Assembly: GCA_017536695.1 (NCBI GenBank)
Contig: JAFXGX010000029.1
Coordinates: 1 to 53,343 of the forward strand
Length of the DNA: 53,343 nucleotides
Reading direction: 5' to 3'
Source of the DNA: Bacteroidaceae bacterium
GTDB taxonomy: Bacteria; Bacteroidota; Bacteroidia; Bacteroidales; Bacteroidaceae
Positions 16,736 through 23,587 of this stretch are shown one piece after another. Both the position numbers and the translations under genes were made by a program. The notes beneath the pieces were generated by a model. The model was not told the DNA's origin and did not search any database. It saw only the letters and a program-made list of their open reading frames with translations. Position 1 is the stretch's first letter, and every line of letters begins with the position of its first letter.

Positions 16736-17752
16736 TTATCTCATCAGGAAAGGATAGGTAAGGTCGTTGAGGGCAAGCGCTGTACCCTTGGCCACACAGT
16801 AGAGCGGGTTCTCGGCAATGTGGAATGGGATGTTTATCTTGTTTGACAAGCGCTTGTCAAGACCTCTGAGGAGTGCGCCTCCGCCTGCGAGGTATATACC
16901 GTTGTGCACGATGTCGGCATAGAGTTCGGGTGGTGTGTGCTCCAGTGCGCTGATGATGGCATTCTCAATCTTGATGATTGATTTGTCGATGCAGTGCGCA
17001 ATCTCCTGATAGCATACGGGAACCTCAATAGGCATGGCTGTGATACGGTTAGGGCCATGGACAATGTAGTCCTGTGGAGCCTCATCGCCAAGGTCGGTAA
17101 GTGCCGAACCGACGTGAATCTTGATACGCTCGGCCATACGCTCGCTGACACGTACGTTGTGCTGGCGGCTCATGTAGTCCTGAATGTCGGCTGTGAAGTC
17201 ATCGCCCGCTGTGCGCAGTGAACCATTCGATACGATACCGCCCAATGAGATAACTGCAATCTCTGTGGAACCGCCACCTATGTCGACAACCATGTTTCCC
17301 TCTGGTGCTGTGACATCAAGTCCGATACCCAGTGCCGATGCCATAGGCTCATAGATAAGATACACGTCGCGGCCGCCTGCATGCTCGGCAGAGTCGCGTA
17401 CGGCACGCAACTCAACCTCGGTAGAGCCGTAGGGCACGCCAATTACCATGCGCAGTGAAGGTGTGAAGAGCTTACTGCCCATGTTCACCTTGTCGATGAA
17501 ACCGCGCATCATCATCTCGCAGGCATAGAAGTCTGCGATGACACCGTCTCTCAAAGGACGGATTGTCTGTATGTTGGGGTTGGTCTTTTCATGCATCTGC
17601 TTTGCCTTCTCACCAACCGCAATCATCTTCTTCTGTCCGTCGATGGCAACTACCGAAGGCTCATCAACCACAATCTTGCCATTGTACGACACAATGGTGT
17701 TTGCGGTTCCGAGGTCGATAGCAACATCTCTTGTGAATGAAAATAGACCCAT
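16736..17752 (-). CDS. mreB: Rod shape-determining protein MreB (actin homologue)
   Basis: This 338-residue protein forms membrane-associated filaments that orient peptidoglycan synthesis. The actin-fold phosphate motifs are intact: DLGTANTIV (residues 12-20), VVDIGGGSTEIAV, and LAGGGALLRGLD. The amphipathic N-terminus begins MGLFSFTRD. Its presence with RodA and PBP2 points to a rod or ovoid cell. It follows purH after 27 bp. Confidence 0.98.
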   Translation of the reverse strand: MGLFSFTRDVAIDLGTANTIVSYNGKIVVDEPSVVAIDGQKKMIAVGEKAKQMHEKTNPNIQTIRPLRDGVIADFYACEMMMRGFIDKVNMGSKLFTPSLRMVIGVPYGSTEVELRAVRDSAEHAGGRDVYLIYEPMASALGIGLDVTAPEGNMVVDIGGGSTEIAVISLGGIVSNGSLRTAGDDFTADIQDYMSRQHNVRVSERMAERIKIHVGSALTDLGDEAPQDYIVHGPNRITAMPIEVPVCYQEIAHCIDKSIIKIENAIISALEHTPPELYADIVHNGIYLAGGGALLRGLDKRLSNKINIPFHIAENPLYCVAKGTALALNDLTYPFLMR

Positions 17753-17779
17753 TCTGTTTGCTGTTTTTAAAGTCCTTGA

Positions 17780-19303
17780 TTAGTGTTTGAAGTGACGGAA
17801 TCCTGTGATTACCATTGCAACACCGTTTGCATCGCAGTAGTCGACAGACTCCTTGTCTCTGATTGAACCGCCCGGGTGTACCACAGCGGTTACTCCCGCC
17901 TTGTGTGCAATCTCCACGCAGTCGGGGAAGGGGAAGAATGCGTCACTTGCCATTACGCTGCCCTCGAGAGAGAAACCGAAGTTGCCTGCTTTCTCAATGG
18001 CATGTCTCAGCGAGTCTACGCGTGATGTCTGGCCTACACCGCTTGCGATGAGCTGCTTGCCCTTTGCAAGTACGATTGCGTTGCTCTTGCTGTGCTTTAC
18101 AATCTTGTTGGCAAAGAGCATATCCTCAATCTCGCTCTCCTTTGGTGCAACCTTTGACACTACCTGAAGGTCTGCAGCAACCTCGACCTTGCTGTCACGG
18201 TCCTGTACAAGCACTCCGTTCAGCACGCTGCGGAATGTCTTCTCGGGCATGGCTGTCTGTTTCTGGATGAGGATGATGCGGTTCTTCTTCTGCTTGAGTA
18301 CCTCAAGGGCGTCGGCGTCATAGCTTGGAGCGATGATTACCTCGAAGAAAATCTCGTTGACCTTCTCGGCTGTAGCCTTGTCTACATTGGCATTGGCTAT
18401 GAGCACTCCGCCGAAAGCCGATACAGGGTCACCTGCAAGGGCTGCATCCCAGGCCTCGGCAAGTGTAGGACGTGACGCCAGACCGCAAGCGTTGTTGTGC
18501 TTGAGGATAGCGAATGTGGTCTCGCCGGCGAAGTCATTGATGAGCTCAACGGCAGCGTTTATGTCAAGCAGGTTGTTGTACGAAATCTCCTTGCCATGAA
18601 TCTGCTCGAGCATATCGTTGAAGTTGCCGTAGAAAGCGCCCTTCTGGTGTGGGTTCTCGCCGTAACGCAGTGACATCGGGGTGTCGTTTGTCTGGCGGAA
18701 CGCGCTCTTGTCATCCTTGTCGAACCAATTGAAGATTGCCGAGTCGTAAGCCGAAGAGACTGCGAATGCCTCACGTGCGAAGAAACGGCGCTCCTCAAGT
18801 GTTGTCTCGGCGCCCTTGCTCTTGAGAATCTCGTGGAGCGGAGCATACTGTGCCTTGCTTGCGACAATGACAACATCGTTGAAGTTCTTTGCAGCACCGC
18901 GGATGAGCGAGATGCCGCCTATGTCAATCTTCTCGATGATGTCGGCATCGCATGCACCCGAAGCTACAGTCTGCTCGAATGGATAAAGGTCGACAATCAC
19001 GAGGTCAATCTCGGGAATCTCATACTCTGCCATCTGCTGCTGGTCCTTCTCAAGCTCTCTGCGTCCGAGGATACCGCCGAAAATCTTGGGGTGCAGAGTC
19101 TTCACGCGGCCGCCCAGAATTGATGGGTAACCTGTGAGGCTCTCCACTGCAGTGCAGGGAATGCCAAGTGATTCTATGAACTGTTGTGTACCGCCGGTAG
19201 AAATGAGCTGTACGCCTTCTGCATGCAGAAGCTTGATTATCTCATCAAGGCCGTCTTTGTGGAAAACGGAAACCAATGCCGATTTAATTCTTTTTGTAGA
19301 CAT
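17780..19303 (-). CDS. purH: Bifunctional AICAR formyltransferase/IMP cyclohydrolase
   Basis: PurH performs the last two steps of de novo IMP synthesis. The protein has 507 residues. The N-terminal MGS-like cyclohydrolase domain holds ISTGGTQQFIE and the GGRVKTLHPKI loop. The C-terminal transformylase domain carries LRYGENPHQKGAFYG, the KHNNACGLA catalytic Lys-His pair, and the SDAFFPFPD and HPGGSIRD motifs. It is the first gene of the transcript leading into mreBCD-mrdA-rodA, an arrangement I recognise from other Bacteroidales. No promoter motif could be placed with confidence in the repeat-rich region upstream. Confidence 0.97.
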   Translation of the reverse strand: MSTKRIKSALVSVFHKDGLDEIIKLLHAEGVQLISTGGTQQFIESLGIPCTAVESLTGYPSILGGRVKTLHPKIFGGILGRRELEKDQQQMAEYEIPEIDLVIVDLYPFEQTVASGACDADIIEKIDIGGISLIRGAAKNFNDVVIVASKAQYAPLHEILKSKGAETTLEERRFFAREAFAVSSAYDSAIFNWFDKDDKSAFRQTNDTPMSLRYGENPHQKGAFYGNFNDMLEQIHGKEISYNNLLDINAAVELINDFAGETTFAILKHNNACGLASRPTLAEAWDAALAGDPVSAFGGVLIANANVDKATAEKVNEIFFEVIIAPSYDADALEVLKQKKNRIILIQKQTAMPEKTFRSVLNGVLVQDRDSKVEVAADLQVVSKVAPKESEIEDMLFANKIVKHSKSNAIVLAKGKQLIASGVGQTSRVDSLRHAIEKAGNFGFSLEGSVMASDAFFPFPDCVEIAHKAGVTAVVHPGGSIRDKESVDYCDANGVAMVITGFRHFKH

Positions 19304-19350
19304 GATTATTTTGTATTTTGTAGTTTGTTTTCTGAATTAATCCCGATATC

Positions 19351-19373
19351 ATTCTGAACGTAGTGAAGAATCT
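19351..19373 (-). repeat. Dispersed repeat copy
   Basis: ATTCTGAACGTAGTGAAGAATCT here matches GTCATTTTGAGCGCAGCGAAAAATCTC at 19907-19933 in design, and both are inverted relatives of the copies at 25-97 and 23499-23535. Confidence 0.5.
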
Positions 19374-19607
19374 TAAAGAATCAAAATTCCAACCCACTTC
19401 TTTTGATGATTTCCGGAGTATAATGTTTGTTGTCAATCAATTAAATGTAAAAAAGGAGTATGCTCCCCAATTTTTACGCGAAGTTAACTTTTTTTGCTCG
19501 ATTTTGCACTACAAAAAGGGTGTTATTTATCAACAGTTAAATATAAAATATTTAAAAAAACAGCAGTTTGTTGAAGCCTGGTTCTGTGTAATACAATATT
19601 TGCATTG

Positions 19608-19897
19608 TCATTGACTCGTTTTGCCTATCGCAACCCGCTCGGTGTGACTGCTCCACACTGCGAGCGACCTATTGCTGCAAAACTCGCCGATAACAAAAAA
19701 AGGTCATTGACTCGTTTTGCTTTTCGCAACCCAAACGACAAAAGTTAAATTCCTCCTCTGCCTGAGGGGAGGTGCCAGTTTACTGGCGGAGGGGTGGGAG
19801 TGCTACGTTTGACCTGTTGCTGCAAAACTCGCCGATAACAAAACAAAAGAGCATTGGTTCGTTCATTGTTACACTAATGAACTCACCGATAACAAAA
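19608..19897 (+). repeat. Interleaved direct repeats upstream of the TIR genes
   Basis: Repeat A (29 bp, starting TCATTGACTCGTTTTGC and ending TCGCAACCC) occurs at 19608-19636 and 19704-19732 with only a 2-3 bp difference. Repeat B (27 bp, starting TTGCTGCAAAACTCG and ending GATAACAAAA) occurs identically at 19672-19698 and 19817-19843, with a partial third copy at 19880-19897. A and B alternate, so the stretch looks like a duplicated A-B block into which other sequence has been inserted. Confidence 0.8.
19752..19800 (+). repeat. GC-rich inverted-repeat element
   Basis: The element runs from CCTCCTCTGCC to GGAGGGGTGGGAG and contains a perfect GCCAGT-TT-ACTGGC hairpin (19774-19787) beside a CCTC/GAGGGGAGG pairing. 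It is much richer in GC than its surroundings and splits the second A-B repeat block. I recognise its general form as a short dispersed Bacteroidetes intergenic repeat, but cannot name a family. Confidence 0.55.
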
Positions 19898-19906
19898 CGT
19901 TGTTTT

Positions 19907-19933
19907 GTCATTTTGAGCGCAGCGAAAAATCTC
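19907..19933 (-). repeat. Dispersed repeat copy
   Basis: This copy has GTCATTTTGAGCGCAGCG followed by AAAAATCTC and is the closest in the window to the general form GTCATTCTGAGCGnAGCGAAGAATCTC. Related copies are at 25-97, 19351-19373 and 23499-23535. Confidence 0.55.
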
Positions 19934-20025
19934 AAAAATATTATGTCGCTTCATTGATTTGATTGCCTTCTCATGTGAAACACAGCACGTACAGTCATCA
20001 AATACATAGAATAAAATGCCCGATA

Positions 20026-20057
20026 TTTTCTATCTTAATTAAAATAATTTAACTTTG
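20026..20057 (+). promoter_or_regulatory. Promoter of the TIR operon
   Basis: TAACTTTG at 20050-20057 matches the -7 motif TAnnTTTG. TTTTC at 20026-20030 is 19 bp upstream, the expected -33 spacing, though it is not TTTG. The ATG at 20079 is 21 bp downstream. Confidence 0.55.
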
Positions 20058-20078
20058 CGTCATAAGGATAAATTTACT

Positions 20079-21446
20079 ATGAAATACGATATATTTATAA
20101 GTTATTCCAATAAAGACGAGGCTATTGCCAATGATGTGTGCCATGTTTTGGAGGATAGCGGGTTCAAATGCTGGATAGCGCCGCGCAACATCCAACCGGG
20201 CAAGCAGTATGCGCGAGAGATAATCAATGGAATAAACTCATCGAGCATGCTTTTGTTGATATTCACCTCCAATTCAAATGAATCGGAGCATGTAATCAAT
20301 GAAGTCGATCGTGCATTCAATGCCAAAAAGACAATAGTTCCTTTTTTGGCTGAGAATGTTGTCATGAATGAGGAACTTGATTATTATCTTGCCCGCAAGC
20401 AGTGGTTTGTTGCTTATCCACGGTATAGTTCAAGGCTCGGTGAACTAATAACTACCCTTGCCGAGATATTGCAGAAACCTGTTACCGGCAATAACAGGCA
20501 ACAGGTAGAAACGAGGGATGAGGTCGTTGTCAATAGTGTTTATGAGAAAGACGAAGAAGCCCGTTTAAGTTATGAACAAGCGGAGTGCTTGGATTCTGAA
20601 GGAGATGAAGACACAATTAAGTGGTACCGCAAGGCTGCCGAGCAAGGTGATGCAGATGCGCAATGCTGGCTTGGCTATTGCTATGAGAGTGGCCAGGGTG
20701 TTTCCTGTTCAAAATCCGAGGCAGTTAAGTGGTACCGCAAGGCTGCTGAGCAAGGGAATGCAGATGCGCAATTCTGGCTTGGCATTAGCTATTACAACGG
20801 TAACGGTGTTCCACAATCCTATTCGGAGGCCGTAAAATGGTATCGCAAGTCTGCTGAGCAAGGTGATGCAGATGCGCAATGGTGGCTTGGTATTTGCTAT
20901 TACAACGGCAACGGTGTTTCACAATCCTACTCAGAGGCTGCAAAGTGGTACCGCGAGGCCGCTGAACAAGGGCATGTAGATGCGCAATTCTGGCTTGGTT
21001 ATTGCTATTACAACGGCCAAGGCGTTCCCGAGTCCTATTCTGAGGCTGTAAAATGGTATCGCAAGGCTGCCGAGCAAAGAGGTGCAAATGCGCAATTCTG
21101 GCTTGGTTATTGCTATTACAACGGTCAAGGCGTTCCAGAGTCCTATTCTGAGGCTGTAAAATGGTATCGCAAGGCTGCCGAGCAAGGAGATGCAAATGCG
21201 CAATTCTGGCTTGGTATTTGCTATGAAAACGGCAACGGTGTTTCACAATCCTACTCAGAGGCTGCAAAGTGGTACCGCGAGGCCGCTGAACAAGGGCATG
21301 TAGATGCGCAATGGTGGCTTGGCTATTGCTATGAGAGTGGCCAGGGTGTTTCCTGTTCAAAATCCGAGGCAGTTAAGTGGTACCGCAAGGCAGCTGAGCA
21401 AGGGCATCAGGATGCTAAGGATGCTCTTAAGCGTTTGGGGTATTGA
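20079..21446 (+). CDS. TIR domain protein with seven Sel1 repeats
   Basis: This soluble protein has 455 residues and no signal peptide. The TIR domain (about 1-130) starts KYDIFISYSNKDE and has the box-2-like CWIAPRNIQPG loop; E75 in HVINEVDRA is at the position of the catalytic Glu of NAD-cleaving TIR domains. A charged linker (about 135-165) leads to seven 36-residue Sel1-like repeats with the pattern DAQxWLGxCYxxGxGVxxSxSEAxKWYRxAAEQG, preceded and followed by partial units. The start at 20079 is chosen because it gives the same MKYD(I/V)FISYS opening as the next gene. TIR-Sel1 proteins probably use the repeats for protein binding and the TIR as effector or adaptor; NADase activity here is an inference. 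Confidence 0.9.
   Translation: MKYDIFISYSNKDEAIANDVCHVLEDSGFKCWIAPRNIQPGKQYAREIINGINSSSMLLLIFTSNSNESEHVINEVDRAFNAKKTIVPFLAENVVMNEELDYYLARKQWFVAYPRYSSRLGELITTLAEILQKPVTGNNRQQVETRDEVVVNSVYEKDEEARLSYEQAECLDSEGDEDTIKWYRKAAEQGDADAQCWLGYCYESGQGVSCSKSEAVKWYRKAAEQGNADAQFWLGISYYNGNGVPQSYSEAVKWYRKSAEQGDADAQWWLGICYYNGNGVSQSYSEAAKWYREAAEQGHVDAQFWLGYCYYNGQGVPESYSEAVKWYRKAAEQRGANAQFWLGYCYYNGQGVPESYSEAVKWYRKAAEQGDANAQFWLGICYENGNGVSQSYSEAAKWYREAAEQGHVDAQWWLGYCYESGQGVSCSKSEAVKWYRKAAEQGHQDAKDALKRLGY
20650..21430 (+). repeat. 108-bp tandem repeats encoding the Sel1 array
   Basis: Seven units of 108 bp (36 codons) are highly similar at the DNA level. The segment 20655-20756 in the first unit and 21303-21404 in the last are identical except at about two of 102 positions, which is closer than to the units between them. 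The third and sixth units share a second long near-identical block. Confidence 0.85.
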
Positions 21447-21470
21447 TGTGATTTTTGGAAAGTAGTTACT

Positions 21471-23267
21471 ATGAAATACGATGTATTTATAAGTTACAGC
21501 CGCAAGGATTCTGCTATTGTCAAGCGGTTTGCCGATGAGCTGCATAAGGCGGGATATAGATGTTGGTTGGATGTTGATGGTGTGGAGACAGGTGATGAAT
21601 TCAAAAGCAAGATCGTTACTGCTATAAAAGAATCGGAACTGTTCCTCTTTTTCTCTTCACAGGCATCCAATAGGTCACCTTGGACAGTGAAGGAGGTAAA
21701 TGTTGCTGTCAGCCTTAAAAAAACGATTATTCCGATAAAACTTGATGCGAATGTGTACAATGATTCCCTGTTGTTCGACCTTGCAGGGCTTGATTTTATA
21801 CGTTGCGAAGGTAGCAATGATGTGGATGAAGCGATTGCTAAACTGATACGTTCATTGGGTAAAAAAATAGTAGCGGATAAAAAAGATGAGATCGATATAT
21901 ATAAAAAAGAGGAAGGCGCTGCTAAACCGTCAAATAATTTTTGGAATTACTTTGCAAGCTCGACATTCAAAGTAAGTTTCAGGTATTTTGTTGTGTTGTT
22001 GATTGTTGTTTCTGTTGGAGTTGGTGCTTGGTCAAGTTTCATTGTGCAAACAAGTAAGCAACCCGATACTGAACGTGAACAGCAAAGTTTAGAGCGGGAA
22101 CGACTTAAACAGGCTAGTTCTCAACGCGAACAGTACGTGAAAGATTCATTAATGACAGAATTTGAGCGTAAAGAGAAGGCGCGCATTGCCGAGCAACATC
22201 GTTTGGAAAAGGAACCTCTTGCGAAGGAGAACGCAGAGAAAGTGCGTATTGCTGAACAGCAAAGTTTAGAGCGGGAACGACTTAAACAGGCTAGTTCTCA
22301 ACGCGAACAGTACGTGAAAGATTCATTAATGGCAGAATTTGAGCGTAAAGAGAAGGCGCGCATTGCCGAGCAACAGCGTTTGGAAAAGGAACGTCTTGCG
22401 AAGGAGAACGCAGAGAAAGTGCGTATTGCTGAACAGCAAAGTTTAGAGCGGGAACGACTTAAACAGGCTAGTTCTCAACGCGAACAGTACATGAAAGATT
22501 CATTAATGGCAGAATTTGAGCGTAAAGAGAAGGCGCGCATTGCCGAGCAACAGCGTTTGGAAAAGGAACGTCTTGCGAAGGAGGCGGCAGAGAGAGAACG
22601 TCTTGAGAAAATCCTCTCAACGCCTCGCAGTTCAAAAGGTTTGCTCTGCGTTGCTGCTGTAAATAAAAACAGTCATGAAATAGCATATTTTACTGCCGAA
22701 GAGTGGGAAAGTCTCCCGCAGGATGTAAAAACAAATTATGCCCAGCTCGGTGTCTCAATAAGCAAGGACAGTCATGAATTTATTATTGCACCCATGGATT
22801 GCAAAGACCCGGATGATGGCGATTACGAATTGCGGTTTGGGTGCTATGGTATGGAGTTTGACAGAGTAATACAATATAAAAAAATATCAGAGTTTATTAC
22901 AACCGGATATAATGACACCAAGAATATAGTTGAACAGGCCAAGGGTAAAATTGACTCATTGGGAATTAAGGGCGCACCAGCTGCTGAGGCTGCGTGGAAC
23001 TATAAAACAAATGAATATGACAACCTGCAATGGTATCTGCCTTCTGTTTCGGAATTGGAGATGATTTATAGAAACAAGGATGCGATAAATGAATTTATAA
23101 TCAGGTACATTTCACAAGGAGAGGGGGTACTGGATAAATTTTATTGGAGTAGTACTGTGTATGATTACGATTTCTATTGGTACGTGTATATGAGCAATGG
23201 TTATAGCCTCTACTACAATCTTCGTACTTATAGTCTTCGCGTGCGTGCTGTTGCTCTCGCAAAATAA
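21471..23267 (+). CDS. TIR - transmembrane - coiled-coil - Lcl/DUF1566-type domain protein
   Basis: The protein has 598 residues. A TIR domain (about 1-132) has E75 in WTVKEVNVA at the catalytic Glu position. One membrane helix (about 170-192) follows, then a highly charged coiled coil (200-380) built from near-identical 59-residue units starting at about 203, 262 and 321. The C-terminal region (about 386-598) resembles the Lcl/DUF1566 domain: WYLPSVSELEMIY, YWSST and a final LRVRAVA. With the TIR inside the cell, the coiled coil and C-terminal domain would be outside the inner membrane, like a receptor. It starts 24 bp after the TIR-Sel1 gene, so the two form an operon. The ligand and effect are unknown. 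Confidence 0.85.
   Translation: MKYDVFISYSRKDSAIVKRFADELHKAGYRCWLDVDGVETGDEFKSKIVTAIKESELFLFFSSQASNRSPWTVKEVNVAVSLKKTIIPIKLDANVYNDSLLFDLAGLDFIRCEGSNDVDEAIAKLIRSLGKKIVADKKDEIDIYKKEEGAAKPSNNFWNYFASSTFKVSFRYFVVLLIVVSVGVGAWSSFIVQTSKQPDTEREQQSLERERLKQASSQREQYVKDSLMTEFERKEKARIAEQHRLEKEPLAKENAEKVRIAEQQSLERERLKQASSQREQYVKDSLMAEFERKEKARIAEQQRLEKERLAKENAEKVRIAEQQSLERERLKQASSQREQYMKDSLMAEFERKEKARIAEQQRLEKERLAKEAAERERLEKILSTPRSSKGLLCVAAVNKNSHEIAYFTAEEWESLPQDVKTNYAQLGVSISKDSHEFIIAPMDCKDPDDGDYELRFGCYGMEFDRVIQYKKISEFITTGYNDTKNIVEQAKGKIDSLGIKGAPAAEAAWNYKTNEYDNLQWYLPSVSELEMIYRNKDAINEFIIRYISQGEGVLDKFYWSSTVYDYDFYWYVYMSNGYSLYYNLRTYSLRVRAVALAK
22077..22592 (+). repeat. 177-bp tandem repeats encoding the coiled coil
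   Basis: Three units start at 22077, 22254 and 22431; the third is slightly incomplete. They are nearly identical in DNA, differing at a handful of positions (for example M/T and P/R changes in the first unit). The period is exactly 59 codons, so gain or loss of a unit keeps the frame. Confidence 0.9.
23142..23260 (+). other. Candidate variable region: run of codons ending in C or T at the 3' end of the TIR-TM gene
   Basis: From 23160 to 23240, 24 of 27 codons end in C or T; the exceptions are TGG, GTG and ATG. The residues (Y, D, F, S, N, L, R, T) are those obtained when the first two bases of AAC/AAT codons vary. The segment follows a conserved YWSST and precedes a GC-rich end (23238-23260). 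DGR target genes in gut Bacteroidales have this layout, but no template repeat or reverse transcriptase is in the window. Confidence 0.35.
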
Positions 23268-23301
23268 ACCTTTTCAACTATTTATCGATTTATCTATTGA
23301 T

Positions 23302-23333
23302 ACAAGAGGATGACTCAAAAGTCATCCTCTTGT
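23302..23333 (+). terminator. Hairpin downstream of the TIR operon
   Basis: ACAAGAGGATGAC (23302-23314) pairs perfectly with GTCATCCTCTTGT (23321-23333) around a 6-nt loop. There is only TT then AAA after it, so it is a weak intrinsic terminator, but its position 35 bp after the stop fits that role. Confidence 0.6.
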
Positions 23334-23498
23334 TAAACTGGGGTTCAATATAATAATTTATACTTATTTTAGTGTATTTGTTATCTCAAACGAATGTGGA
23401 TTATTGTATCAAGGAGTGTAACAAGAATTCATTTTATGTTACTCTATAAGCGTTAAAATAATCGTCGAAGGTAAAAATCCCTTATTTTGGACATTCTT

Positions 23499-23535
23499 GA
23501 GATCCCTCGTCGCTTCGCTCTGTCGGAATGACAAA
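23499..23535 (+). repeat. Dispersed repeat copy
   Basis: GAGATCCCTCGTCGCTTCGC leads to GGAATGACAAA, matching the design of the two copies at 25-97 and, inverted, those at 19351 and 19907. Confidence 0.5.
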
Positions 23536-23587
23536 TCTGCGATTTGGTTGAGTTTATATCGGATTCACATTAAATAGCTTCCCGTTT

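Larger units (their letters stand above)
19304..20078. other. Non-coding, repeat-rich 775-bp interval at the left edge of the TIR island
   Basis: No convincing gene is seen here; the longest reading frame (19363-19614) is AT-rich and does not resemble a known family. The interval holds two copies of a 29-bp repeat, two full and one partial copy of a 27-bp repeat, a GC-rich element with inverted repeats (19752-19800), and two dispersed-repeat copies. The purH promoter must lie near 19304-19400 and the TIR promoter near 20026-20057. Confidence 0.7.
23268..23587. other. Non-coding interval between the TIR genes and nadB
   Basis: This 320-bp AT-rich stretch holds a hairpin at 23302-23333 and one dispersed repeat at 23499-23535. 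I see no gene, tRNA or second copy of the candidate variable region in it. Confidence 0.7.

Noticed and set aside
19363-19614. 83-residue reading frame upstream of the TIR genes
   Set aside because: It is AT-rich, has no recognisable domain or ribosome-binding site, and begins in a dispersed repeat copy; it lies where the purH promoter must be.
19608-19897. CRISPR array
   Set aside because: Repeats A and B alternate irregularly, only two full copies of each exist, spacing differs (96 and 145 bp), and no cas genes are present.
22077-22592. Collagen-like or adhesin repeats in the TIR-membrane protein
   Set aside because: The units are Glu/Arg/Lys/Gln-rich with heptad-like spacing, which fits a coiled coil; there are no GxY triplets.
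23302-23333. Cruciform required for DGR target recognition
   Set aside because: It lies 35 bp after the stop and has a 6-nt loop; this is at least as compatible with a simple terminator, so it cannot be used as DGR evidence.
23268-23587. Template repeat or Avd gene of a DGR directly after the TIR gene
   Set aside because: I looked for a second copy of the 23142-23260 segment and for a small four-helix protein or reverse transcriptase here; neither exists in the window.
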